NCBI RefSeq assembly: GCF_008065115.1
Contig: NZ_CP042913.1
Coordinates: 5,219,257-5,283,256, forward strand
Reading direction: 5' to 3'
From: Bythopirellula goksoeyrii
GTDB taxonomy: Bacteria; Planctomycetota; Planctomycetia; Pirellulales; Lacipirellulaceae
Length of the DNA: 64,000 bases
Each line of letters begins with the position of its first letter. Position 1 is the first letter of the stretch. Below are positions 17,750 through 28,234 of this stretch, piece by piece. The position numbers and the translations under genes were made by a program. Below the pieces are notes generated by a model that was not told where the DNA came from, did not search any database, and saw nothing but the letters and a program-made list of their open reading frames with translations.

Positions 17750-18157
17750 CAATGTTCTCCGAAATAATGACCACCCCCAGCGTACTACGTGCGATGGAGA
17801 CCAGACCCGTTATTTTAACGAGCCAGTTTGACCGCGTCAAACGTTTTCCACGGCTCCCTCCAGGACCTAACCTGTTGCGGTATAATGCCTTGCAGCCACT
17901 CCTTCGCGAAATTTATGAAGGAATTGGCAGCTTGTTTTCGTAGGCCGGAACTAGCAGTGCGCAGTTCCGACATGGGAAGGGCGTTTCGCGTTTTCGCTGC
18001 CGGAAATGCGCGCGGCTTGCTCACGGCCTACAGGTCCCATTTGTCTTGAGTTGCAGGAGAATGTAGCCCGCACTAGACTGGGTTTTTCTGCCGGAACTGC
18101 GCACGGCTTGTTCCGGCCCAACACAAATGCTGTGCGCAAAGTAATCTCGGAGTTCAT
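17750..18157. repeat. Divergent intergenic region with two related inverted repeats
   Basis: No gene is seen between the DksA/TraR-like gene and thrC. GTAGGCCG (17940-17947) pairs with CGGCCTAC (18024-18031), and GCCGGAAC (18090-18097) pairs with GTTCCGGC (18110-18117). A word beginning GCCGGAA(A/C)TGCGC occurs at both 17999 and 18090 as a direct repeat. These are probably decayed copies of one intergenic element. The thrC promoter should be in the right half. Confidence 0.6.
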
Positions 18158-19573
18158 GTGGCTAATTCGGTGAAAACTAACACCGACCAGGCGTTTCAGC
18201 GATGCCTGGCTCCTGATTGTGGTGCGACGTACGACATTGGCGAAGTCCTCACTGCATGTAAATCCTGCGGCGGTTTATTGGATATCGCCTACGATTGGGA
18301 CCAGTTACCCGTTCCTAAGACTCTCCGAGAATTCGAAAAGAAATGGTCCCGTCGCAATGAGCCTCTTTGCCGGAGCGGCGTTTGGCGCTTTCACGACTTG
18401 TTGCCATTCGCACCGCCAGAGAAAATCGTCACCATCGGCGAAGGGCAAACGATCCTGGCACCCTCGGATGGTGTCGCCAAGTATATTGGCCTCAACCCTG
18501 GGCAGTTGTTCTTGCAGTACGAAGGGATGAACCCTTCAGGCAGCTTCAAGGACAACGGCATGACAGCTGCATTCACCCATGCCCATACCATCGGAGCCAA
18601 GCGAGCCGCTTGCGCATCGACTGGCAACACGAGTGCTTCGCTGGCACTCTATTGCGGCGTGAGCAAGCTGATGCAAGCCGTGATCTTCATCGGCTCGGGG
18701 AAGATTTCTTATGGCAAACTTTCCCAGGCACTCGACTACGGGGCTCTCACCTTGCAGATCGCCGGTGACTTCGACGACGCCATGCTGAGGGTCCGCCAAG
18801 TGAGCGAGCAGCTTGGCATCTATCTGGTTAACAGCGTAAATCCCTTTCGGCTCGAAGGGCAAAAAACGATCATGTATCGGGTGCTTGAAGGCCTCGATTG
18901 GGAAGTCCCCGACTGGATCGTCGTGCCGGGGGGGAATCTGGGCAATAGTTCTGCCTTTGGTAAGGCTTTCATGGAACTCAAGGAGCTGGGGCTCATCGAT
19001 CGGGTGCCGCGCCTGGGGATCATCAACGCCGCGGGGGCGAACACGCTCTACCAATTGTTCGAAGTGAATGGCCAGCGCTGGAATGATGGTGATATCGACC
19101 GCGGTGCTGCAGCCAATTACTACGAGGAATTAGACAAGAGCCACCGTCGCGCTTCGACCATTGCCAGCGCTATCGAGATCAATCGCCCTGTGAACTACCA
19201 AAAGTGCCTGCGGGCTCTCGACATTTGCGACGGGGTCGTCCGCGAAGTGACCGACCAGCAGATCCTCGACGCCAAGGCACAAGTTGGAGCCCACGGCCTG
19301 GGCTGCGAGCCAGCAAGTGCGGCAAGTGTCGCCGGTGCCAAAATGCTCTCAGCCGAAGGGGTCATCGCCCCGTCCGATCGGGTGGTCTGTATTCTCACGG
19401 GGCATCAACTTAAGGATCCCACCGCGACGGTCGCCTACCACACAACCGATCAAGACGAATTCAACCGTGTGCTAGGAAGCCGAGGAGTCCAACGAGCCGA
19501 ATTCGCCAATCGTGCAGTAGCTGTTGCCAATGATCTCCAAGAGATTGTTCAGGCGATACAATTGAATAGTTAA
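18158..19573 (+). CDS. thrC: Threonine synthase
   Basis: The GTG at 18158 has GGAG five bases upstream; the overlapping ATG at 18156 is out of frame. The 471-aa product begins with a small Cys-containing segment ([24 protein letters not shown]) typical of this threonine synthase subgroup. It then has the PLP fold with the lysine in [11 protein letters not shown] and a Gly-rich loop in [11 protein letters not shown]. It converts O-phosphohomoserine to threonine. The next plus-strand gene, dapB, is another aspartate-pathway enzyme 124 bp downstream. A GGCGAGCCG word occurs in the gap (about 19587-19596), matching the ends of the transposase-linked palindromes. Confidence 0.96.
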   Translation: MANSVKTNTDQAFQRCLAPDCGATYDIGEVLTACKSCGGLLDIAYDWDQLPVPKTLREFEKKWSRRNEPLCRSGVWRFHDLLPFAPPEKIVTIGEGQTILAPSDGVAKYIGLNPGQLFLQYEGMNPSGSFKDNGMTAAFTHAHTIGAKRAACASTGNTSASLALYCGVSKLMQAVIFIGSGKISYGKLSQALDYGALTLQIAGDFDDAMLRVRQVSEQLGIYLVNSVNPFRLEGQKTIMYRVLEGLDWEVPDWIVVPGGNLGNSSAFGKAFMELKELGLIDRVPRLGIINAAGANTLYQLFEVNGQRWNDGDIDRGAAANYYEELDKSHRRASTIASAIEINRPVNYQKCLRALDICDGVVREVTDQQILDAKAQVGAHGLGCEPASAASVAGAKMLSAEGVIAPSDRVVCILTGHQLKDPTATVAYHTTDQDEFNRVLGSRGVQRAEFANRAVAVANDLQEIVQAIQLNS

Positions 19574-19697
19574 ATGCTCTTCAACAGGCGAGCCGGGTGC
19601 GTAAGCTTTCGGTATGTAGGATTAGATGAGTAAAGTTAGCTTCCCTAATAGCCATCGCCGGAAGGCAATGGTTTCCAAGGATTGACTGAGGATGGCC

Positions 19698-20486
19698 ATG
19701 AAAATCGCAGTACACGGCGCAGCAGGACGCATGGGGCAACGAGTAGTCGCCTTGGCGAGTGCCGATAGTCGTTATCAGATTGTTGCCGCGTTGGAATCGG
19801 CAACGCACCCGGCACAAGGGCAAGACGCTGGGTTACTAGCCGGCGTGGGTAAACTTGGCATCCCGCTAGCGGTGGTAGGGGAATCCGACGCCGACGTGGT
19901 GATCGATTTCTCGGTCCCCGATGCAGCCATCGCCGTGCTAACGCACTGCCTGGAATTCAATAAACCCCTGGTGATCGCCACGACCGGCTTTGATGTTCCG
20001 CAGGACGACTACATCCGCGAATCGGCCCGAAAGATTCCCATTGTTTGGGCACCAAGCATGAGTCCTGCGGTGAACTTGCTGATGAAGCTCACAGAGACTG
20101 CCGCAAAGTCCTTGCGCGATCTGCCGACAGGAGTGGACGTTGAGATCATCGAGCGGCACCATCGCTTCAAGGAAGACGCCCCCAGTGGCACGGCCCTGCG
20201 GTTCGGCAAGATCGTCGCCGAGGCGATGGGCCAAGAGTCGCACATCCATGGCCGCCACGGTAGGCCAGGTGAGCGCCCTCGCAACGAGATCGGCTACCAC
20301 GCACTCCGCTCCGGCGATAACCCGGGCGAACATACCATCATCTTCGGCATGCTTGGCGAGACGATCGAACTCAAAGTCGCCGCCTCCAACCGCGACTGCT
20401 ACGCCCAAGGCGCCCTGATCGCTGCCGATTGGATCATCGACAAACCACCTGGCCTGTATAGTATGAACGACGTGTTGGGGTTGTAG
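19698..20486 (+). CDS. dapB: 4-hydroxy-tetrahydrodipicolinate reductase
   Basis: The second of two close ATGs (19698) is preferred because GAGG lies six bases before it and MKIAVHGAAGRMG is the usual N-terminus; 262 aa result. It shows the nucleotide-binding GAAGRMGQ, DFSVPDA, ATTGFD, the family signature HHRFKEDAPSGTA (catalytic His pair and Lys), and a C-terminal GEHTIIFGMLGETIEL segment. It reduces hydroxy-tetrahydrodipicolinate in diaminopimelate and lysine synthesis. DAP supply is consistent with a peptidoglycan-containing planctomycete. Confidence 0.97.
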   Translation: MKIAVHGAAGRMGQRVVALASADSRYQIVAALESATHPAQGQDAGLLAGVGKLGIPLAVVGESDADVVIDFSVPDAAIAVLTHCLEFNKPLVIATTGFDVPQDDYIRESARKIPIVWAPSMSPAVNLLMKLTETAAKSLRDLPTGVDVEIIERHHRFKEDAPSGTALRFGKIVAEAMGQESHIHGRHGRPGERPRNEIGYHALRSGDNPGEHTIIFGMLGETIELKVAASNRDCYAQGALIAADWIIDKPPGLYSMNDVLGL

Positions 20487-20584
20487 CTGTTAGCGTTTAG
20501 CAGTTAGCCGTTAGCTTTTAGCCAGAGAGAGTTAACCGACCCGCACCCTTCTGGCTAATTGCTAATAGCTAACCGCTAAGAGCT
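20485..20584. repeat. TTAGC-word inverted repeat between dapB and the next gene
   Basis: The left half (about 20485-20527) is built of repeated TTAGC or GTTAGC words. The right half (about 20549-20584) is its imperfect reverse complement, rich in GCTAA. Together they could form a long hairpin. It starts inside the dapB stop codon and ends just before the next gene, leaving no room for a conventional leader. Confidence 0.75.
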
Positions 20585-20589
20585 TCAAA

Positions 20590-20967
20590 ATGGCCAAATG
20601 CGACGAAGGATATCTCTGTGAAGTCTGCGGCAAAGACGTGGCCAATCTGACCGAGAGTGATATGTACCTGCGCTACATCGTCGGCATGCTCGACCCCGAG
20701 GTGCTGCACACCACCCCCGAACGCCACATCCGCTGCAACCCAGAACTAGCGCAATACATCATCGCCGACGACTTCGAGCCCGTCTTCCGCGAAGGCCCAT
20801 TCGATAAACGCAACCTCGACCCCGAATTCGTCCGCCAACAAGAAACCCTCTTCACCCGAGGTTGGCACCGGCTCAAAGAAGTGGCTGGCAAAGAATTGCC
20901 AATCATCGAGTATCCGCTGCCGGAAGTGATCGAGAAGATCAAGTCGGGTTCGCCGGGGATTGGCTGA
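20590..20967 (+). CDS. Conserved hypothetical protein with Cys pair
   Basis: The 125-aa product begins MAKCDEGYLCEVCGKDV, a CxxC pair that could be half a metal site, with a third Cys in RHIRCNPELAQYI. The rest is mixed alpha/beta and acidic (VEKIKSG-type tail). Codon use and composition match the neighbours, and the gene follows dapB in the same direction after a repeat. I do not recognise the family. A small zinc-binding cytoplasmic protein is the most that can be said. Confidence 0.7.
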   Translation: MAKCDEGYLCEVCGKDVANLTESDMYLRYIVGMLDPEVLHTTPERHIRCNPELAQYIIADDFEPVFREGPFDKRNLDPEFVRQQETLFTRGWHRLKEVAGKELPIIEYPLPEVIEKIKSGSPGIG

Positions 20968-21013
20968 TAGTGGTTGTCCCCAGCCATGGACGAGTGCATG
21001 TTCCACCCATTGC

Positions 21014-21922
21014 TTAGTCGGCATCAGCTGGCTCAAAAACTTCCACAATTCGACACGGCAATATGCCAGAGAGTACAATGGCAATTGCGAGTTCAGCTTC
21101 ATCATTGGGAATTTCGAAGCTCATCCCTCCTTTTTCTTTTGAAATCATTTCGCTCTTAACGATGCTAAGCAGCCGATTCTCCAAGAGCATGCCTAGGAAT
21201 CGCGGAGATGGGCCCGATTGATGACTGCCTATGAGCTGAGCAAGTAATTTATTTCCTTCATTATTCAGAGTAAAGCCAAGCTGACTGCATCCTTCTTTAC
21301 TGGGACGACTATTAGCTGCAACCAAGTACTCTCCGCCAATCGGCTTGTCGCTTATCAGCAACAAGACCTGAGGCACCTTGCCTACCAGTCTTATTACGGC
21401 ACGATTGTCGGACAGATCAACCGGAGCGCATTCGCCATTACTGTATGGCATCCATTCAGCAACCTCACGGCCTTTTATTTTTACAATTCGCTGATCGGAT
21501 GAAAGCAGTAAAGCCTGATCTACGATCTCTTTATCTCCAACGGCGTTGGCAAGAAGTCTGAATTCAATCGTACCAATTGTAGTTACAAGTCTAGTAATTG
21601 AATCCCAATCGATTTTCGCATCTGCTGGGACATCTATCCTGAGAATTTGATTGTTCAAGGCGGTAGCTTGACTAGAGGAATTAAGACGTTCATTAAGAGT
21701 AATGATCACGCTTCGCATTAAATTGCCGTCTTCGTCTCCTTCAGGATCAAGTTCAAAAACTAGTGATCTCGGTTCCGCCGTTTGACCGATTACAGATGAA
21801 CTATATGGAAACAGAGCGACAATTATACAAACCCATTGAATGCGAAGAATCTTCGTCCAAGTTGATAATTCAACGTCATCAATCTCAGATTGACTACTTT
21901 TGGCTGCGACTGGTGCCACCAT
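21014..21922 (-). CDS. SecD periplasmic (P1 head) domain-like protein without the transport domain
   Basis: ATG 21922 has AAGGGAGC seven bases upstream and is preferred over a frame start at 21961; 302 aa result. A single N-terminal hydrophobic segment (about residues 24-46) is followed by a soluble part. The block LNERLNSSSQATALNNQILRIDVP and later IGTIEFRLLA resemble the SecD region RVNxLGV to AQLEFRLV. GFTLNNEGNKLLAQL and AELAIAIVLSGILPCRIVEVFEP match the end of the SecD head. The six-helix channel domain is absent. It probably faces the periplasm, anchored or secreted. The SecD relationship is read by eye and moderately sure; the function is unknown. Confidence 0.68.
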   Translation of the reverse strand: MVAPVAAKSSQSEIDDVELSTWTKILRIQWVCIIVALFPYSSSVIGQTAEPRSLVFELDPEGDEDGNLMRSVIITLNERLNSSSQATALNNQILRIDVPADAKIDWDSITRLVTTIGTIEFRLLANAVGDKEIVDQALLLSSDQRIVKIKGREVAEWMPYSNGECAPVDLSDNRAVIRLVGKVPQVLLLISDKPIGGEYLVAANSRPSKEGCSQLGFTLNNEGNKLLAQLIGSHQSGPSPRFLGMLLENRLLSIVKSEMISKEKGGMSFEIPNDEAELAIAIVLSGILPCRIVEVFEPADAD

Positions 21923-21970
21923 GAGTATTGCTCCCTTACTGCTTGAGCCCTCGGGTCCCAAGCCTTGTGT

Positions 21971-22333
21971 TCATGCTTTCAACCACTCCATCGCCGCCTC
22001 ATACTCGCCCGCCGGAAAGTGCTTCACTTCGGCTTTCACGAAATGACTGGCGATGTTGGGCGCAATCTCCAAAAACTTGCTATCGGAGACCGCAGCGATC
22101 TTAGCTACGGTTTTGTGGTGGTCGTGAATGAATTTGATGTGGGAGACGAACGAGGCAAAATTCTGCCAGCCGGGGAAGTTCTCGGCTTGGATGAGAATGC
22201 CATTCAGTTTGCCGTGCTTCTCGATATAGGGATCGACAAGGGATCCAATTGATTTGAAATCTTCCTCGGCTAGGGGGGCTTCTGGTTTGATGACGAGGAT
22301 CCCGTCTTGCTCTAAGAGTTCTGCATTAACCAT
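21971..22333 (-). CDS. SpoIIAA/STAS-like protein
   Basis: ATG 22333 follows CAGGAGC at good spacing and gives MVNAELLEQDGILVIKPEAPL, the usual opening of this family; the longer frame to 22480 is not supported. The 120-aa product has the alternating strand-helix pattern of SpoIIAA-like (DUF3478) proteins: EDFKSIGSLVDPYIEKHGKLNGILIQAENFPGW, then the segment HHKTVAKIAAVSDSKFLEIAPNIASHFVKAEVKHFP. Members are small cytoplasmic proteins of unclear role, related in fold to anti-sigma antagonists and lipid-binding CRAL-TRIO domains. No kinase or sigma partner is adjacent. Confidence 0.85.
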   Translation of the reverse strand: MVNAELLEQDGILVIKPEAPLAEEDFKSIGSLVDPYIEKHGKLNGILIQAENFPGWQNFASFVSHIKFIHDHHKTVAKIAAVSDSKFLEIAPNIASHFVKAEVKHFPAGEYEAAMEWLKA

Positions 22334-22445
22334 GAATCTTAGCTCCTGTTCGTTGGCAAAAGTTGCTGGAGGGCCGGATTCGGACCGTTTCCTATCATAG
22401 CAACTCATCTTGCCGCATGGCACGGGTCGACCCATAATCTGTCTC

Positions 22446-23828
22446 ATGTCTAGCGCAGAAGTTACTTCCGAAAGCATCACCGACCATCTCGATACCTCAG
22501 CCCTGCCTTCGCTTTACGCGGACCGTAGCTTTTGGGGGATGACAATTACCCAGTTCTTCGGAGCATTCAATGACAATCTGTTCAAGCAACTGATCCTGCT
22601 GCTGTCGATTACCACTGCGGCGAACGCTGATGGCGCGGCGGAAGATAATCAGTGGCTGGCGATGTTTGTGTTCGTCGTGCCATTCTTGATGCTGACGGGA
22701 ATCGCGGGGTACTTGTCGGACAAGTATGGCAAGCGGGGCATCGTGATTCTTTGCAAGGTGGCCGAAATCGTTGCGATGGCATTGGGAGGCGTGGCGTTTG
22801 CAGTCTACTCGAAGAGTGATAGTTTGACCTTCCTCTATGTGGTCTTGTTTCTGATGGCTGCACAAAGCGCATTCTTTGGGCCGGCCAAATATGGAATTCT
22901 GCCGGAAATGCTTCGTGAAAGTGACTTGCCGAGGGCGAATGGGTTCATCCTGATGACGACGTTCCTCGCGATCATTTTTGGCACGGTCGTCGCCGGCTTT
23001 CTGTTGCAACAATTCCGTGACCGCTTGTGGGTCGGTTCGGCCGTGTGCATCTCGATTGCTGTCGCGGGTACGATTACATCACTATTCGTTCGCAAAGTCC
23101 CCCCGGCGAATCCCAACCTAAAGTGCGAAGCATCGTCGTTCACCGTGCCACCGGATATGCGCGAGCTACTACGGAAGGATCATCCGCTGCTGATGGCGCT
23201 TGCAGTCTCTAGCGCCTTCTGGCTCTTGGCCGGCATGGTCCCTTCGGCTGTGAATATCCTGGGGAAAGTCGAACTGGCCCTCGGCGATGAATATACGAGT
23301 ATCCTGGCCGGCATCATTGGGCTTGGTATTGCCTTGGGATGTGCAATCGGCGGGCTTATTTCACGAGGGAAGGTGAATTTCACTCTGATACGAATCGGCA
23401 GCATCGGGATGCTGATCACCCTGCTGTTGATGGCCGTCCCCGCGCATGGCGATTTACAACTGCTCAAAGACGCCGACGGCAAGCTTGTTCATCTACCTGG
23501 ACTAGGTGAAGGAGGCCAATGGCTCGGCTTTTGGGGGAGCTTACCGACGCTCCTGTTGCTCGGCGTATTCACGGGATTCTTTGCCGTGCCGCTGCAAGTG
23601 TTCCTGCAGTCGCGACCTCCGGATGATAAGAAAGGTCGCATGATTGCCGTGATGAATCAGGCGAATTGGATCGGCGTTCTGATGTCGGCGTTCCTGTATT
23701 GGGCGTTTTCGGAACTCATCTCGCGTCAGGAATGGCCACGTAGCACCATGTTCTTGTTTATTGCTGTGCTGATGCTGCCCATTGTGCTTTTCTATCACCC
23801 CAAGAGTGAGGTGCTAGATGCGAGGTGA
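22446..23828 (+). CDS. MFS transporter, LplT-like (lysophospholipid transporter type)
   Basis: The 460-aa product (ATG 22446) has about 12 membrane helices. It carries the subfamily words TQFFGAFNDNLFKQ in helix 1, GYLSDKYGKR in the loop 2-3 motif, and FFGPAKYGILPEML in helix 4-5, which are characteristic of LplT-type transporters. E. coli LplT flips lysophospholipids inward for reacylation, often with an acyltransferase partner. No acyltransferase is encoded here, so the substrate is only inferred. It starts divergently from the SpoIIAA-like gene with a 112-bp gap. Confidence 0.86.
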   Translation: MSSAEVTSESITDHLDTSALPSLYADRSFWGMTITQFFGAFNDNLFKQLILLLSITTAANADGAAEDNQWLAMFVFVVPFLMLTGIAGYLSDKYGKRGIVILCKVAEIVAMALGGVAFAVYSKSDSLTFLYVVLFLMAAQSAFFGPAKYGILPEMLRESDLPRANGFILMTTFLAIIFGTVVAGFLLQQFRDRLWVGSAVCISIAVAGTITSLFVRKVPPANPNLKCEASSFTVPPDMRELLRKDHPLLMALAVSSAFWLLAGMVPSAVNILGKVELALGDEYTSILAGIIGLGIALGCAIGGLISRGKVNFTLIRIGSIGMLITLLLMAVPAHGDLQLLKDADGKLVHLPGLGEGGQWLGFWGSLPTLLLLGVFTGFFAVPLQVFLQSRPPDDKKGRMIAVMNQANWIGVLMSAFLYWAFSELISRQEWPRSTMFLFIAVLMLPIVLFYHPKSEVLDAR

Positions 23829-23869
23829 TATTCAGCACTAGGAAAACCATCGGCTTACGCCGACGCCTG

Positions 23870-24247
23870 TTAGAGGTTGTTTTCGTCGTCCGATTTGTTG
23901 CCCTCAGCTCCCACCAATTCAGTTTTGGTGAATTGTTTGTCCAAGAGTGCGGCCAGCGCTGCCTGGCTATCGAATGTCTCCTGATCGACAGCAACGGTCG
24001 CCAAGCGATTCGGGAAATCGACCATAACATCCTCCGCGCCAGGCTGAGCGGCCAGCGTATCATGCACCGCCTTTGCACACGACTCCTCGCACATCATGTC
24101 AGGCACTTTGAATTCGACCGTGGGGGCGCCCGCAACGTTGAATGCGGCAGGACTCGCTGTGACCGTGCTGTCTGTTGCAGTATCTGCCGCTTTCTGGCAA
24201 CCAGCGACTGCGACTAACATCAGCGCAAAACATAGTGAAAATCTCAT
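23870..24247 (-). CDS. Lipoprotein with heavy-metal-associated (HMA) domain
   Basis: The 125-aa product starts with a lipoprotein signal (LMLVAVAGC, lipobox Cys17) after GGGAGA upstream. After a Thr/Ala linker comes an HMA-like ferredoxin fold: VEFKVPDMMCEESCAKAVHDTLAAQPGA then VMVDFPNRLATVAVD. The metal-binding cysteines are spaced CxxxC rather than the usual CxxC, which occurs in some lipoprotein HMA variants. A metal-binding or mercury/copper-trapping role in the periplasm is inferred. No transporter ATPase is adjacent. LspA at 16739 would process it. Confidence 0.83.
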   Translation of the reverse strand: MRFSLCFALMLVAVAGCQKAADTATDSTVTASPAAFNVAGAPTVEFKVPDMMCEESCAKAVHDTLAAQPGAEDVMVDFPNRLATVAVDQETFDSQAALAALLDKQFTKTELVGAEGNKSDDENNL

Positions 24248-24316
24248 GGCTTCTCTCCCAATCGAGTTGACCCAACATTACTTGTGAGTCGTACCTCTAA
24301 AATTGCGTGGTGATTC

Positions 24317-25790
<1,474 letters not shown>

Positions 25791-25922
25791 TAGCCGATCT
25801 GTCGTTTCAGCCGTGCTGCCGTTGTTAGATTCAACCAAAATCGTATAGGTTAGCGTGCCAACACCCAACAGGACATTCGTAGATATCTTGTCGAAATCAT
25901 TCACCTCCGTTTAGAAGCGTCC

Positions 25923-26630
25923 ATGTCGCAATCAGTCAGTTCCACTCCTCGCACAATAGCCCTCGGCGATATTCATGGGTGCTACGCTGCCCTGGACAAG
26001 CTGCTCTCAACGATTGACCTGCGGAAAGACGATCGACTCATTGTGTTGGGCGATGTGATTGACCGTGGGCCACAAAGCCGCGCGGTGATCGAGCGACTCT
26101 TGCAACTACGTGATGCGTGCCAACTACTTCCAATTCTCGGCAATCACGAACAGATGTTGCTCGATGCTGTAGACGGGAAGATGGCTCTTCAGGATTGGCT
26201 CTCCCATGGGGGAGCGGAAACTCTAGATGCCTATGGCCCTGGTGCAGCACTTTCCATTCTTCCTGAAGAACACATTGAGTTTCTGCGCAGCTGGCCCAAC
26301 TACCATGAAACCTCGGGGTTCTTTTTTGCCCATGGAAATTATCTGGCAGATGTAAAACTCTCCGATCAACCGTGGGACTGGCTCCGCTGGGAATCACTGC
26401 GAGATTTGTTGCCCTCTTGCCATCTGTCGGGCAGAACGGCCATTCTCGGACACACTTCGAATAAGCGGGGCGAGATACTCAACCTTGGCTACATGGTTTG
26501 TATCGACACCTACTGCCATGGCGGTGGTTGGCTAACGGCATTGGAACCGGAGACGGGGAAAGTATGGCAAACCAACGAACGCGGCGCGAGTCGCGAGGGG
26601 CAGCTACCGCCTCCTCAGAAGACCATGTAG
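25923..26630 (+). CDS. PPP-type metallophosphoesterase (serine/threonine phosphatase family)
   Basis: The 235-aa product has the metal-binding series in order: GDIHG (residues 16-20), GDVIDRG (about 43-49), GNHE (about 73-76), then a histidine in FAHGNY and GHT near residue 178. This is the bacterial PPP arrangement of two-metal phosphatases. It may remove phosphate from proteins or hydrolyse dinucleoside tetraphosphates. A Hanks-type kinase lies 1.6 kb away but on the other strand, so a link is only suggestive. It converges on recA. Confidence 0.88.
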   Translation: MSQSVSSTPRTIALGDIHGCYAALDKLLSTIDLRKDDRLIVLGDVIDRGPQSRAVIERLLQLRDACQLLPILGNHEQMLLDAVDGKMALQDWLSHGGAETLDAYGPGAALSILPEEHIEFLRSWPNYHETSGFFFAHGNYLADVKLSDQPWDWLRWESLRDLLPSCHLSGRTAILGHTSNKRGEILNLGYMVCIDTYCHGGGWLTALEPETGKVWQTNERGASREGQLPPPQKTM

Positions 26631-26637
26631 CTGTGAA

Positions 26638-26667
26638 AACGCCCCGGTATTGCAATGCCGGAGCGTT
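26638..26667. terminator. Hairpin between the convergent phosphatase and recA genes
   Basis: AACGCCCCGG (26638-26647) pairs with CCGGAGCGTT (26658-26667) with one mismatch and a 10-base loop. The position between two stops suits a bidirectional terminator, but no good T-run follows on either strand. Confidence 0.45.
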
Positions 26668-26702
26668 CGCTGATTTGTCGAAGGTTTCAGTGTTTACGCT
26701 TG

Positions 26703-27899
26703 CTATTCGAAATCCTCTTCAGGAACTTCATCAGTTTCGACTTCGCTACTTGGCTTGCTGGTGAGTAGGTCATCGAAACCACCTTCAGCGAGAACTAACT
26801 GTTTGATCTCTTCGGTAATCTCCGGATTCTCTTTCAGGAAGATGCGTGATTTTTCTTTTCCCTGACCGAGTTGCATTTCGCCATAGCGGAACCAAGCCCC
26901 CGAGCGGGTTAGTACCTTTTTCTCGACGCCCAGGTCGAGAATATCTCCCTCATAACTGATGCCATCCTGGTGCATCATGTCGAACTCCGCGACACGGAAT
27001 GGAGGAGCCACTTTGTTTTTGACCACTTTGAACCGTACTCGTTGTCCCACCACTTCTTCGCCATCTTTGAGTTGGCCGATGCGGCGTACGTCAATTCGGC
27101 AAGAAGAGTAGAATTTAAGTGCCCGACCGCCCGGCGTGGTCTCGGGACTGCCGAACATCACGCCAATTTTTTCGCGGATTTGGTTGATGAAGATCACCGA
27201 GGTCTTGCTCTTGGCAATCGCACCCGTCAACTTACGCATCGATTGGCTCATGAGCCGGGCCTGCAGGCCCACGTGCGAATCGCCGATCTCGCCATCGAGT
27301 TCCTTCTTCGGCACCAGGGCCGCCACTGAATCAACCACGATCACATCGACGGCATTGCTTTTGATGAGCATCTCGGTGATATGCATCGCCTCTTCACCAT
27401 GGCCCGGCTGGCTGACAAGCAGCGTTTCCAAATCGACTCCTAGTTTCTTGGCCCAACTGGGGTCGAGCGCATGTTCGGCATCGATAAACGCCGCGATTCC
27501 ATCTGCCTTCTGGGCCTCAGCTATGACATGCAAAGCCAGGGTCGTTTTGCCGCTTGATTCTGGGCCATAGACTTCGATTATCCGCCCACGCGGGATTCCT
27601 TGGCCTCCCAGGGCAATGTCGGCTGACAGGCTGCCGGTCGAAATTCCTTCGATGCGGCGAGTCTGCTCGGCCCCCAAAGGCATGATCGAGCCTTCGCCAA
27701 ACTGCTTTTCGATGGCTGCAACGGTATTTTGGAGTTCAATACTGCCGGAAAAGAGCTTTTTCGCGGGAGAAGGAGCGTCTTTCTTGCCGGATTTTGACTT
27801 TGCTTTCTTAGCCATCGAGTTTCTCGGAGATGCGTTGTTATTCGAAGTGGAATTCTTGCTAGCTACTGCTGTCACCATGACTGGGGTCCCTTTATCCAT
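26703..27899 (-). CDS. recA: Recombinase RecA
   Basis: The product is 398 aa from ATG 27899, longer than the usual 350. About 45 Ser/Asn/Lys-rich residues precede the conserved core, which starts near [19 protein letters not shown]. An internal ATG (residue 29) giving [12 protein letters not shown] is also possible. It has Walker [10 protein letters not shown] (about 112-120), Walker [12 protein letters not shown]1/L2 regions with [27 protein letters not shown], and an acidic tail ([13 protein letters not shown]). It forms ATP-dependent strand-exchange filaments and activates LexA-type repressors. The RuvABC genes are also in this window. Confidence 0.98.
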   Translation of the reverse strand: MDKGTPVMVTAVASKNSTSNNNASPRNSMAKKAKSKSGKKDAPSPAKKLFSGSIELQNTVAAIEKQFGEGSIMPLGAEQTRRIEGISTGSLSADIALGGQGIPRGRIIEVYGPESSGKTTLALHVIAEAQKADGIAAFIDAEHALDPSWAKKLGVDLETLLVSQPGHGEEAMHITEMLIKSNAVDVIVVDSVAALVPKKELDGEIGDSHVGLQARLMSQSMRKLTGAIAKSKTSVIFINQIREKIGVMFGSPETTPGGRALKFYSSCRIDVRRIGQLKDGEEVVGQRVRFKVVKNKVAPPFRVAEFDMMHQDGISYEGDILDLGVEKKVLTRSGAWFRYGEMQLGQGKEKSRIFLKENPEITEEIKQLVLAEGGFDDLLTSKPSSEVETDEVPEEDFE

Positions 27900-27939
27900 C
27901 AGAAAAGGCGGAAATGCAAGCCGTCAGGCGGCACGATAA

Positions 27940-27961
27940 ATACTGTACGCACGAATAGTAT
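27940..27961. promoter_or_regulatory. Candidate operator dyad upstream of recA
   Basis: ATACT (27940-27944) and AGTAT (27957-27961) form a dyad with a 12-base centre, 41-62 bases upstream of the recA ATG. Spacing resembles an SOS box but the sequence matches no known LexA consensus. It is a weak call. Confidence 0.25.
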
Positions 27962-28234
27962 ATCGGTGTTCACTAGTTGGTTCAAGAGGGGATTTGTGCG
28001 GGGAAATGACCTGCTTCAAAATGGCTATTTTGGCCTGCCTGTAGAGTTGGATGGACAGGCATGATTCGGAGAATCGCCAAGGTCCGCCCAATTTTGTCGC
28101 AAGTGCTTGCAAGTTAGCAATAATAAGGCTCGAACAATACATTTCGCCGAACGAATATTGAGATCTTTTTCCTATCTTTTCTTGCTTTCAAGCCACGTCG
28201 CGATAAAGCGTGTGATTTCTGTCCTACTGACTAC

